64,000 nucleotides of DNA from Sabethes cyaneus (lineage: Eukaryota; Arthropoda; Insecta; Diptera; Culicidae): assembly GCF_943734655.1 (NCBI RefSeq), contig NC_071354.1, forward strand, positions 8,712,001-8,776,000. The letters run 5' to 3'. Below are positions 53,626-63,748 of this stretch, in pieces. A program made the translations under genes and the position numbers. The notes under the pieces are model-generated. The model was not told the DNA's origin, did not search any database, and was given only the letters and a program-made list of their open reading frames with translations. Each line of letters starts with the position of its first letter. Within the stretch, counting starts at the first letter, position 1.

Positions 53626-56609
53626 GTTTTAGTCTTTCCGACCTAGAGCCACTGAATGGGGGGGGGGGGGGGGGGCGATTTTAATATATACGCTATTATT
53701 TTCGTTGCAAAAATTTATGAAAAAAAAACACAAAAACGAATGAAATTTTTTTCGGAAATTCAATTGTTCGGATTTTCATTTCTGTTTCTGGATTTAGTTT
53801 GAGACGTGAACGTAACCAGGGGATGTAGTAGGATGAAATGTGTGGCTTGATACGAATGTCTTCCCACCAGGGATCACCCCTCTTTATCTTTATCTTACTA
53901 GTAAATTCCGCCTTAAATCGTAGGAAAACAAGTTTCCGGCGAATAAGGGTCCTGAATGTTTCATTTTTTGCCGAAATGTCAGCTTTATATGAATTTTTCT
54001 TCCATTTCAGTGGTTGCTACGATCATGATTGAAGACTAGCCTTGAAACTGGAAAATCGGAAGGAAAATGTAAGGAACTTATAACTTTTTATGAATTTAAT
54101 CAATAGATTAATCGAAATACGACATTTTTTCATGCGAATAACTTGTAAAAATTTTTTCTAATCTGTTGAAAAATAAAATAGTTTTAAGCGTTCAGTTAGT
54201 TTTTTCACCGCTTTTTCACTTCAAAATTTAAACTCTGACTTTCCCCTAAGGACTATACCTTAACCCAAAATTAAAAATATTGCCTTAATATTAATGTCAA
54301 AGATACCAAAGATATTCGTACCAAGCGTTTGCAAAATTTGTCGCAACCGTCTGTTGCGTTTAAACAGTAGCCACTATTCCGCGTCACCCTGTGAAAGTAA
54401 TTTATCGTGCAATTTGACTAAAAACATGTACAAACTCGAACCAATCCCGGGGCGGCCGGGGCAGAGAAGAGCCCGATAAAAATAACCCGAAAAAAAGGTA
54501 CTCCTCTTCATTCTCACATTCTGCTGCTGGCAGGCCAACTCGGGTTTATTGTTCTTCTTCTTCCTCGAATGGTAGCCTAACCAAAGCTCAAAGCCAGGAG
54601 AAGAGCACATTTCTGGTTGACCAGAATCATCATTTTTCGATGCACGTGTTCAAATTGAAAAGTTCCTGCTCTTCTTGTCGCCGTCGTTGTTGTCGTTTTG
54701 TTCCAAACCCATCGTTGTTCCTGTCAGCCAGCCAGCTTCGGTTAGTTCTGCTGGTCGGTTCGAGGCTTGGTTAAATTAGTTGCTGGCTGATCGTTAATAG
54801 CCTTCGGGTTGAGCAGGATTTTTTATGGGTTTGTTATGGTTCTTAACGCTAATGTAGGAATTGGGTTGAAAGTTTTGAACAGAAATGTTCCGATTTGGCA
54901 TGATGTACAAATTGAACTCAACGTACTACTTTTTGATGAATTGATTTTCGGAAATAGATAGGACAAACCATCAAGCCCTGCAAGCTGAATCGATCGCGAT
55001 CAATCAGAGTGGAATCCTTCGCCTACTACATGCTGTAGCGGCATCCACGCCCATATTCCACATCGCATATCCATCGGAAAAATATTTTTTCCTTGTTCGA
55101 GCAACATTTCGGCGCTCTCTTAGGGATTGTATGTTCGGTTATTTGAAACCGGAGAAGCCGATGCGATGCGTTGGCAGGATGGCTGGATAGCAGAGCGGGC
55201 AGAGGGGCGGTGTAGAACAACCAAGCCAAAAAATCATCAGCCTTAAAGGAAAGGATGCATTCGTTTACGGCATCAGATATCAACGATTTTTTTTTTATTA
55301 TTAGTTATGTGATGATTTCTATCCGTCGAGTGGTTGAAGGGGGAACGGAGAAAGAAAAAAGTCCATTCTTTATGGTATTTATTTTCGACTGATATTTACC
55401 AAACATTTCCTAGTCGCCCGCTATGCACGCCCAATTGGACACATTCCAATCCAATACGAAGCGGCACTTGCGATTGCGATCCCTTGAAAAACATGCTCGT
55501 AAACAACGAAGGATGAAAACGCACCGTTCCGTTCCGTCGAGGTCGGCCGAGTCGAGGTAGGTCGTCGGTCGGTGCATCAAGTGCGCTCAAGTGCATACAG
55601 ATGAGCGCATTTGCATGTTTAGTTTGTAATTAGGAGTGAAAAATTCTCGTTCCGTCGTCTACATCATCAACCACAGCGGGAATGTGACATGTTTAGTAAA
55701 TTGGAAAAAAGGTCCGTCAAAGGAAAATTTGAAGAAAGCAAACAAACGATGTGGCAGAGTTAATAATCTTTACGAAAATATGGATAGTTATGCGTGATAT
55801 TTATGTTTCTTTTACTGCACCATCGAGCACAGATGTGCTCTGCAATTGATCTGTGAGATGTTACACTAAACCGGTCGTTAATGCGATGAAGTCGACGACG
55901 ACTTGGATGGATGCACAATCGCAGCCTCAAGCCTTGGGTGGGTGTTTGGTTTGGCGCGGGAGTAGCGATAGAATGGCGCCCGGTAAAGACGCGACCAAAC
56001 GCAGGGTGCCATGTTTTTTTTTATCGCCGGCCGTCCACATGCTGTACGCTGCTGACGCGCTGGTTGATGGTTGTTCGACACTTGTTCCAGCCGGGGGATA
56101 TCTTTTCAAGTTCATGGCATGCTGCACTGCGGGTGATTATGCTGCTGCAGATCAGGCGTGCACGGGTTGGGATGGAAGGGTTCGCGTGATTTATCATGTG
56201 GTAGATTTGTTCTCTGTTGAAGAAAAGGGGTTTTGTTTGTCGTAAAGTCTCTGATTTTGGTACTATCACCGGCCGCCTGCCGGCTGGAATGGGTTATTTA
56301 AGAACAGATTGCTGCGATTAGGTTTTATTACCATCACTTGAACGCGTCATTGGAAATGTTTGGTCCGGGTGCTTTTTGTTGTTGGAAACTGCTGGAAAAC
56401 TTTAACGCGAAGTTATAGGATTTGTCTAATTAGGCAAAACGAACTTGGAAATCGGATTAATATAACTTATATTCCAATTTATTTCAGTTTTTGTTTTAAA
56501 CTTAAGAATTAATTTTCTACGGTCGACGCCACCCCTAGTGACACCAGATCTAAAAACTTATAGGTACCCAATTCTATGGATTTAGGAATTTTCTACGAAC
56601 CTACGGATA
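53626..56609. other. Unique-looking DNA, no gene supported
   Basis: Includes a run of 18 G at 53,658-53,675. Overlapping frames on both strands between 55,850 and 56,270 (longest 130 codons) show no recognisable motif, so I do not call them. May be host non-coding sequence. Confidence 0.4.
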
Positions 56610-56636
56610 AAGTGTATCAACAGGGGACGGGACGCG

Positions 56637-56850
56637 AGGCATACAGATTTTAGGCATACGGACGCAAGGCATAGTACGTTAGGCATACAGACGTCAGGCA
56701 TAATGGATATGAGGCATACTGGATTGAAGGCATACTGCCAAAAGGCATAATGGACGTGAGGCCGAGTGACCGCAAGGCCGAATGGACGAGAGGCCGAATA
56801 GACGTGAAGCCGAATGGACGCGAGGCCGAATCGACACGAGGCCGAATAGA
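56637..56850 (-). repeat. Left arm: tandem ~16-bp units (GGCCGAATAGACGCGA)
   Basis: About seven AGGCATA-type units outside and about six GGCCGAAT-type units inside. Inverted with respect to 60,724-60,960. Confidence 0.8.
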
Positions 56851-56927
56851 CATTAGACCACCTGCACAACAATGAGAACCGAAGTGGCTAGTCAGCTTAC
56901 TAGCCAGATGCTGCAAACGCTTTTAAG

Positions 56928-57012
56928 ATGATTCAGGGCGAACCGGTTCGCTTTCCTATGACTACTGACCCTAGTTAGTTTTTCCTAGTCCTCGCATCGA
57001 TGACAAAACCGA
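56928..57012. repeat. Short copy of a segment repeated at 59,548
   Basis: GATGATTCAGGGCGAACCGG is followed by CTAGTTAGTTTTTCCTAGTC and CTCGCATCGAT. The second copy at 59,548-59,730 is in direct orientation and carries an extra GC-rich block of about 100 bp. Confidence 0.75.
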
Positions 57013-57243
57013 TTTTCGGTTGCGGATGGTTTTATCACACTAGTCCGAATACCACATAGCCGAAGGGCACTTGCCTAAATGTGACAGTAGCCCGAATGTA
57101 ACACTAATCCGAATGTAAGACAATTTTTCCAATAGATCGCTAAAACATTTAAGGCGTATTCTAATTCAATTGAATTGAAGTGACAAAAGGAAGCTCAGTT
57201 AACCATGTTATGAGTTATGCTTGTCATAAGATATGAAACTTTT

Positions 57244-57259
57244 GACGTAGGACTACGTC
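57244..57259. promoter_or_regulatory. GACGTAG-GA-CTACGTC inverted motif
   Basis: Perfect 7-bp inverted repeat with a 2-bp centre. The inverted partner GACACAGTCCTACGTC lies at 59,460-59,475 and a diverged copy at 40,222-40,237. Probably the end of an inner element rather than a transcription-factor site, but the function is unknown. Confidence 0.5.
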
Positions 57260-57865
57260 TTTGTTCACTATACTGGGGCTGGGTAGCACTTTGTAAAAAC
57301 GAAAAATAGAAGTGTAACGTTTGAATGAAATATTTTAAACGCTAATAGCTACTATACTACTGAACGAAACATAACAGTTAATATGTCGTTGGATAGATAA
57401 AATGTCCAGCAATTTTATAGTAACATATTAATAATAATTTTTTATACGCTAAATAGTGAAAATGTGTGTAAAGTTTTAAGGTCGAATTTTCCCATACATT
57501 TCCCTTGTGATCACCTAGCTTCACAGGCACGGACGACAATTAGATACACCAAAGGATTTGGATCCAAATGATAACCTTTGAGACCACTTTGTGAGCCACA
57601 CCCCTTTTCCAATCCAATTGGCAACATCGATGGCTATTGACGGCAGCACCGACCCCGAAGACAAGCGGAATCAGCGGGCAATGGCCAACGTGAATCCCAC
57701 ACGATGCACTTTACGTTACATTTTGCATTATCCCCATCGCAGACATGCGAAATTGTTCGATAGCTTGCTCAATCAGTGTCGGACAATCATTTAAGCAGCA
57801 GCAGTCGATATAGTTTCCTCCACCACCTACACTAGCTTACAAGTAGCAGCGGCAGTGCCAGTGAC

Positions 57866-57930
57866 TATAAAATAGTACACTTGGTTCGCCGCCTGCTCAT
57901 TTATCGCACGATCGCACTGACGGACGGTCA
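57866..57930 (+). promoter_or_regulatory. Core promoter 1: TATA, initiator, DPE
   Basis: TATAAAA at 57,866, CTCATTT initiator with A at 57,899 (33 bp downstream of the TATA start), and GGTCA at +28 to +32 (57,926-57,930), an exact match to the insect DPE consensus RGWYV at its canonical distance. All three parts are kept in the two other units. Confidence 0.7.
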
Positions 57931-58206
57931 GTATTTATCATCGACGGCTATTGGTGGCGAAACCAACGGCATTTGGCGGCAACACCGACAGCAATTGGAG
58001 GTAAAAACGATGGCATTTTGGCGGCAACACCGGTTATTGGATGCAAATCAAGGACTTTTGCGGCAATTAATGGCAATTCGAGGCATACCCGATGGCATTT
58101 GGGCGGCAATTTCAATGGCAATTATCGCAAACCAACACTGAAGGCAAATGGAAACGGATCGACTGACGGGCAGCAAATTCAGCAGCAGGCCATTGTGGTC
58201 TTAAAC

Positions 58207-58222
58207 AGTTCTTATAAGAGCT
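58207..58222 (+). other. Hairpin: 6-bp stem, 4-base loop
   Basis: AGTTCT-TATA-AGAGCT, with one G-T pair, about 308 bp after initiator 1. The identical hairpin lies at 58,811-58,826 after promoter 2. The geometry equals that of the histone mRNA 3' stem-loop, but the loop and flanks differ. Confidence 0.4.
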
Positions 58223-58416
58223 ATAGTAATTGAAGAATGGGAAGATTTTTCTACACTTTCTAAATGGTTAACGTTCCATTTTGCGTTATACCATGATAAA
58301 CATGGAAAATGCATGCTCATTCAGCGTCGGATAATCATTTGAGCAGCAGCAGCAGTCGATCTGGTTTCCCCCAACACCTACACTAGCTTACAAGTAGCAG
58401 CGGCAGTGCCAGTGAC

Positions 58417-58481
58417 TATAAAATAGCACACTTGGTTCGCCGTCTGCTCATTTATCGCACGATTGCACTGACGGACGGTCA
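58417..58481 (+). promoter_or_regulatory. Core promoter 2: TATA, initiator, DPE
   Basis: TATAAAA at 58,417, initiator A at 58,450, GGTCA at 58,477-58,481. Same spacing as copy 1. Confidence 0.7.
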
Positions 58482-58972
58482 GTATTTACCGTCGACGGCT
58501 CTTGGTGGGGCAACACCAGTAATTGGCGGCAACGCCGATGACAAATGGAGGCAAAAACGATGGAATTTCGTCGGAAACACCGGGAATTGGAGGCAAACCA
58601 ACGGCTTGGGGTGGCAATTGGTGGCAAGACCAAGGAAATTTCGCGGCAACACCGGTTGTTAGTGGTAACATTAATGGCAATTGGAGGCAAAGCCGATGGC
58701 ATTTTGGCGACAACTTCGATCGCAATTATCGTAAACCAACACTGATGGCAAACGGAAACGGAGCGACTGACTGGCAGTAAATTCAGCAGCAGGCCGTTGT
58801 GGTCTTAAACAGTTCTTATAAGAGCTATAGTAATTGAAGAATGGAAAGATTTTTCTACACTTTCTAAATGGTTAACGTTCCTTTCGGATAATTATTTGAG
58901 CAGCAGCAGCAGCCGATCTGGTTTCTTCCACACCTACACTAGCTTACAAGTAGCAACGGCAGTGCCAGTGAC

Positions 58973-59037
58973 TATAAAGTAGCACACTAGGTTCGCCGTC
59001 TGCTCATTTATCGCACGATCGCACTGACGGACGGTCA
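58973..59037 (+). promoter_or_regulatory. Core promoter 3: TATA, initiator, DPE
   Basis: TATAAAG at 58,973, initiator A at 59,006, GGTCA at 59,033-59,037. The TATA box has one change, and the downstream unit is missing. Confidence 0.65.
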
Positions 59038-59547
59038 GTATTTTGATAAAACTAATCCATTTCTACTTTACAGTGATTTGATATTTCCTATCACTCCTGT
59101 ATTAGCGGGCAACCATCATTCTAGAGTCTAAAGGACCGAATAGCGACATCCATCTATATATTGGCAACAGTAATTATAGTACTGATTTTTAAGAAGTGCT
59201 ATCAGCTCAAACATAGTTCTTTTCAGGGCCACCAAACAATTTCAAACGGGTTTTTTCAAAACCACCATTGATTCAATGAAGAATTAAATCAGAATATTTC
59301 GCTCTTCTTTTACAAATAAACATTCAAACAATGATACTCACAGATACTCAAATATGCATATGCCATAAATGCAGTTTGCATTAGTCTTAGATCTAATTAT
59401 CAGACATTAAGTTATACTTCATCGATTAAAACATGTTATCAATGTAATGAGTATTATATGACACAGTCCTACGTCACCCTTTCGTATAACCCTTAGGGCT
59501 GTATACCTTGTAGTTTTTTATCATGTTAGTATCGCACGTTTCCTAGA

Positions 59548-59730
59548 TGATTCAGGGCGAGCCGGCCGCAGGCAACGGCGAGTGTTCGCCGGTGACCCGC
59601 CGTCGGAAGCGCCGGCCACTGCGGGGGGGCAGCCCCCCCGCAGAAATCACATCTGTCTAGGTCTATTCGATTTCCTAGGTCTACCGATCTCTAGTTAGTT
59701 TTCCCTAGTCCTCGCATCGATTTAACTTTT
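59548..59730. repeat. GC-rich hairpin cluster inside the direct repeat
   Basis: Within an AT-rich neighbourhood this segment holds GCCGGC..GCGCCGGC, GGCGAGTGTTCGCC, and at 59,619-59,643 a perfect 25-base palindrome with arms CTGCGGGGGGGC around a single A. The ends CAGGGCGAGCCGG and CTAGTCCTCGCATCGAT match 56,928-57,012, where the middle is missing. Confidence 0.75.
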
Positions 59731-59739
59731 GTTGAATAC

Positions 59740-59758
59740 AAAGCGGCGAAGCCGCTTT
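59740..59758 (+). other. Hairpin AAAGCGGC-GAA-GCCGCTTT
   Basis: Perfect 8-bp stem, 3-base loop, followed by T residues and GCGGCTTT. It looks like a bacterial terminator but lies in insect transposon DNA, so I treat it as a structural part of the element. Confidence 0.5.
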
Positions 59759-60723
59759 TTGCGGCTTTCAAACTGAATAAGCGGTGGTTCTCCGCCAGAT
59801 AGTACTTTCGGCGAAAATGGCGAAATATACTAAAAAATATGCGACATTATGGAAAACCATTTATCCTAGATGATCGAAAGCGTAGTCGGCCTGCGAATAT
59901 TTCATTTTTCCAAAGGATTTTTTACATTTTTGCTATTCATATTCGTATTGTATTGGTATTCAATAGAATTATTACGTCTAATTGTATTAATTTGCAATTG
60001 TACATATAACTCTACCGAGGCCTCATGAGCATATGATCCTTGGTTGGTGCATTCTTACTAGCTCATCTTACCAGTATAGTAGATTCAGCAACCTTGCAGT
60101 TACGGAGCGCCTAATGGTACATTCGGGTTTGCTATTTGGCTAGTTACTTTCGGGCTAGTGGTTCCCGGGCTAATGTTATAAAATCGTCGAGGAGGGTTAC
60201 TTAATAAAAAAAATGGGAAATTAGAACATTAATACCCAACACCGCATAAAACAAAAAAATAGAAACTGGAAAGTAATTAATTAAAGTTATCATCGCATCA
60301 CTGATGAATTTTCAGTGTTTTAAGCGACATTGCATTTCGTCAAAGAAGTTTTTCGAACGAACATATTGAGCAAAACGGTAATTGGATCAATTTTGCTTTA
60401 ACGACGCGGTTACCGCATGGCACGTCGTTTGCTGGATGTTTCGTACCACCACCTTTGGCTCGTTATCATATCTGTTCTTTTGGTCTTTTTTGATCACCGT
60501 GCAATTTTCTTATCAGATTTAAATTGACTCTTTTCGGTGAATTATTGAATTAACTTAGTATTGTTAACGTTTCTGCTTACTTTATTCAGCCATCCTCAGA
60601 AATTTATGACAAATAACTTATCATTTAAATTCAAACTTGAACGTTTGTCGCCGCTATCGTTTTACTGTTTCCTTGTCTGTAGTGATCTGATTTGATTTTG
60701 ACATATCTGTTTTGCCAAGCATA

Positions 60724-60960
60724 CATTCGGCCTCGTGTCCATTAGGCCTCGCATCCATTCGGCCTCGCATCCATTCGGCCTCGCATCCATTCGGCCTCGT
60801 GTCTATTCGGCCTCGTGTCTATTCGGCCTTGCGTCTATTCGGCCTCGCGTCTATTCGGCCTCGTGTTCATTCGGCCTCGCGTCTATATGCCTTGTATCCG
60901 TATGCCTTATATCCATTATGCCTAGCGTACTATGCCTCGCGTCCGTATGCCTAACGGGGT
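60724..60960 (+). repeat. Right arm: tandem 16-bp units (TATTCGGCCTCGCGTC)
   Basis: Ten units of 16 bp (60,724-60,883) with C/T and G/A differences, then about five units of 15-16 bp with TATGCC. Inverted relative to 56,637-56,850. Confidence 0.85.
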
Positions 60961-60985
60961 GTCATCGTATCAACATGCTCCCATA

Positions 60986-61829
60986 GACTCGGGAAACCAT
61001 CACAAAAAAATAAAATTAGTTCAACTAACCTGCTAGCCGTAATCAGATCTTACAACTCGAAGCACTGAACATTGCATGCTATAGGTACTATTACTTTTTG
61101 GGGCATAACTAACACTAAATACTGAGATTTCTGCCCAATTAAAATTCGTCACTATATTTTCACTTTTTCGCCGTCGATTTTTCTTTAATATTTTTCGGCC
61201 GTTCCATTCATCACATCACTCGCGAAACTTAACTTGAAACACAGAAAACTTTAATTTACCACCCGAACAGTTATCTGGTAAGATATTATATTATTATTTT
61301 GCCCAAACTGTTCACTTGAATTGATATGAAAAACTTTACTTCGTTTCGATTGCAATTCCGAATCTGCGACCGTCGTTGTTGATACGTTACCAAGGAAACG
61401 GGAGTGATGCCATATTTACGTTGAGCGTGAAATTGGCCAATAATTTTCACTATTAAATTAACTGTCGTGAAGTGTCGAAAATATAATTCTCTGATAATAA
61501 AATTCACCGTAAACAACATTTTATGGGATAGAATTACTGTCGGATCTAGTTCAACAGCATAAATAGATACGCGATTCTACGTTTCATAATTGTTCATAAC
61601 AGATTATTACCTACTACTGGCAACTTAGCATAAACAAAACGACAGTGGAAACAAGTACTGAAATCAGTAAAAAAGCAGCTGTCCTCTGACGACCTTCACC
61701 TTAAAAACCTATAAAAGTTTCCAATAGAGTTTTTCGGAGAGGAAAAAAACAAACAGAATAGTAATCCCTCTTTACTCTATGGACTAGTGAATTAAAAAGG
61801 GAAGACTTTTGTTGCTTCTTAGGGACAGT
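60986..61829. other. No gene supported
   Basis: AT-rich unique-looking stretch. Confidence 0.35.
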
Positions 61830-62139
61830 GACATAAAAAAAACAACAACCTGATACTCAAAACCTGTCAAAAAGGCGACGAAAATATGACGATTACACTA
61901 CAGCAAAACGACAACAGAACGACGAAAAGGCAGTAAAAAGAGGACTTTTTTGCAGTATTGACAACAGTAGAGAACACTGAAAAAAGTGACGAAAGCTAAA
62001 AAAAAGGACGAAATGACGCTAAAACAGAACAATAACAACAAAAAATGATAATAAGTCGTTAAAAAACGTCAAATAAGCGACAAAACATGCTAAAAAAAAC
62101 AACGAAAAGATGTCGAATACACGACACAACACACAACAC

Positions 62140-62335
62140 AATGCAAAGCCTTGGGCTTAAACGTCCTTTCTAAGACGTGACCTTCCTTTATCGACAGACT
62201 TCTCAGCCGGCTATTACAGTACATGACAGTTACGGGGCTAGTGCAACAATCCTACAGACTCTGTCTAGCAGCACCGCGTAGCCGAGATTCGAACAATCGA
62301 CGACTGGCTTTTTTGCCAGCATAGTACCTCAAAAT
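62140..62335 (-). mobile_element. tRNA-like SINE, copy 6 (near full length)
   Basis: Contains all family blocks: AAGCCTTGGGCTT (a small hairpin at the 3' end), CGTCCTTTCTAAGACGTGAC, TTTATCGACAGACTTC, GTTACGGGGCTAGTGCA, AGCAGCACCGCGTAGCCGAG and ATTCGAACAATCGACGAC (complement of a B box). Inserted in the purine array. Confidence 0.8.
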
Positions 62336-63169
62336 CAACTAAGGGGAAGAACAACGCAGTAAATAAAAAGACAACAAACAAAACGACGAAAAAATGGCAA
62401 AAAGATGGCGAAAGGACAATAAAAAAATGGTGGAATGACGACAAAAGACGATGAAAAGACGGTGAAAAGACCACAAAAACCGAAGAAAAGATGGCAAAAC
62501 AATAACAAAAAAGGTGAGCAAACCGGCAAAACCCACTAGAAAAATAAAAATAGACGCAAAAAACGACCAGATAATGAAAACACAACAAAAATACGACAGA
62601 GATGACAAAAAGACGACGAATGCGAAACAAAAGACAACAACAACGACAAAAAGACAGTAAACAGGCAGCAAAAAGACAACAAAAATGACGAAAAGGTGAT
62701 GACAAATTTGTGAAAAAGCCATTGAAAAATAACGGAATACTACCAAAATATGATAAAAAGACACCAAAAAAGTGATCAACCAATCAATGCCACAGAAGAT
62801 GATAAAAATGTCAACAAATCGCTGAAAAGAAACAAGAGAAGAGGCCAAATCAGTTCCAAAATGTACAAAACTCACGACAAGAATAACAAAAAAACGCCAA
62901 AAGTCAAAACGATGACAAAGGATGATAAAACACGAGAAAAGACTCCGAAAGGACATATTAAAGACGCCAAAACAAAACAGACGGCAAAAATGGCGAAAAG
63001 TCGTCGAAACAAGTAACAAAAGTGCCAAAAATAGACGTCAAAAACTACGAAATGAAGCCAAGATAGCACCAAAAAAAAGACGATAAAAATCGCAAACAAA
63101 CCGCCACAGTAAATGACAAAAATACAAAAATAGATGTTAAACCCCCTGCAAAGATAGTGTTCGCTTCAA

Positions 63170-63350
63170 ATCCGGTAAGAGCAAGAGGACCAGGGGCGCA
63201 TGCGATCCAGGTGGTTGGACCAGGTCGAACGAGATCTGGCAGAGACTACACGGTTTCCAAGGAATTGGTGAGCGGTAGCTCACAACCGAGTAAATAGGGC
63301 AAACTTTGTCATTAGGCTATGCCTTAGTAAGTATGTAAACCAAGGTAAAA
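63170..63350 (+). mobile_element. LINE family B, 3' end fragment
   Basis: Translation with frame shifts gives VFASNPV, RGPGAH, a WLDQVER-like segment, and NRVNRANFVIRLCL. It overlaps in family with the minus-strand piece at 63,749-64,000 (VFALNPVGTRRRGAQRARW). Interrupts the purine array. Confidence 0.6.
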
Positions 63351-63588
63351 ACGACAAACGGAAGCCAACTATACGATGAATAGATGGCCAAAAGATGATT
63401 AAAAGGCAACAGATATATGGCAGTGAGATGGCAAAAAGACGACAAAAAGACTGCAAATAGAAGACAAAAGACAACGCCGAGGTGGCCAAAAAACAGGAAA
63501 AAGGTGACGGAAAGATGACGAAAAAGTGGTGATAAGTAGGCAAAATGACGATAAAAATGATAAAATACGAGTAAATACGCTGAAAAAG

Positions 63589-63748
63589 CCAAGCCTTGGA
63601 TTATAAACGTCTTTTAGATTTGACCTTTCCTTATCAATAGACTTCACAGCCCGTTATTTCAGTACAATATGATTACAAGGCTAGTGCGCAATAACCCTAC
63701 TGACTCTAGCAGCACCGCCGAGCTGAGATTCGGACATACGACGACTGG
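63589..63748 (-). mobile_element. tRNA-like SINE, copy 7
   Basis: AAGCCTTGGATTATAAACGT, TTTGACCTTTCCTTATCAAT, AGTACAATATGATTACAAGG, AGCAGCACCGCCGAGCTGAG and ATTCGGACATACGACGAC follow the family order. Directly abuts a LINE fragment at 63,749. Confidence 0.75.

Larger units (their letters stand above)
57768..59045 (+). repeat. Three tandem units of about 551-556 bp, the third truncated
   Basis: Units begin near 57,768, 58,315 and 58,884 with GCTCAATCAGTGTCGGACAA-like sequence and CAGCAGCAGTCGAT. ACTAGCTTAC marks 57,831, 58,382 and 58,938. Units 1 and 2 each hold a core promoter, a GGCGGCAACACCGG-rich stretch and a hairpin near the end. Unit 3 stops just after the promoter. Short frames in the GGCGGCAACACC stretch are low-complexity and not called as genes. 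Confidence 0.8.
56610..60985. mobile_element. Composite foldback-like element with 16-bp subrepeat arms
   Basis: The left arm (56,637-56,850) and right arm (60,724-60,960) are inverted relatives, each built of tandem units of about 16 bp. Inner units read TATTCGGCCTCGCGTC on the right and its complement on the left; outer units carry TATGCC in place of TTCGGCC. Just outside the arms, GTATCAACAGGGGACGGGAC pairs loosely with CCCCGTT..GATACG on the other side. Further in, CCGAATGTAACACTAATCCG (57,091) is mirrored by ACTTTCGGGCTAGTGGTTCC (60,145). The inside holds direct GATGATTCAGGGCGA repeats, inverted GACGTAG motifs and three promoter units. No transposase is visible, so it would be non-autonomous. 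Confidence 0.6.
61830..63588. repeat. Purine-rich diverged array, GACGACAAAAA-like units
   Basis: Plus strand dominated by A with loosely repeated GACGACAAAAAGACGAC-type units of about 10-12 bp. Interrupted by a SINE (62,140-62,335) and a LINE piece (63,170-63,350). The long Phe-rich frames on the minus strand reflect composition. Not obviously the same family as the plus-strand pyrimidine blocks. Confidence 0.7.

Noticed and set aside
55853..56245. 130-codon plus-strand frame
   Set aside because: No recognisable domain, and frames of similar length on the opposite strand cover the same bases. Probably chance.
59740..59768. Bacterial rho-independent terminator and possible bacterial DNA
   Set aside because: Only the hairpin plus short T-run fits. 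Flanks are shared with the insect element copy at 56,928, and there are no bacterial genes.
60724..60960. Regular 16-bp repeats resembling a CRISPR array
   Set aside because: Units are contiguous, with no unique spacers of constant length. This is eukaryotic transposon DNA.
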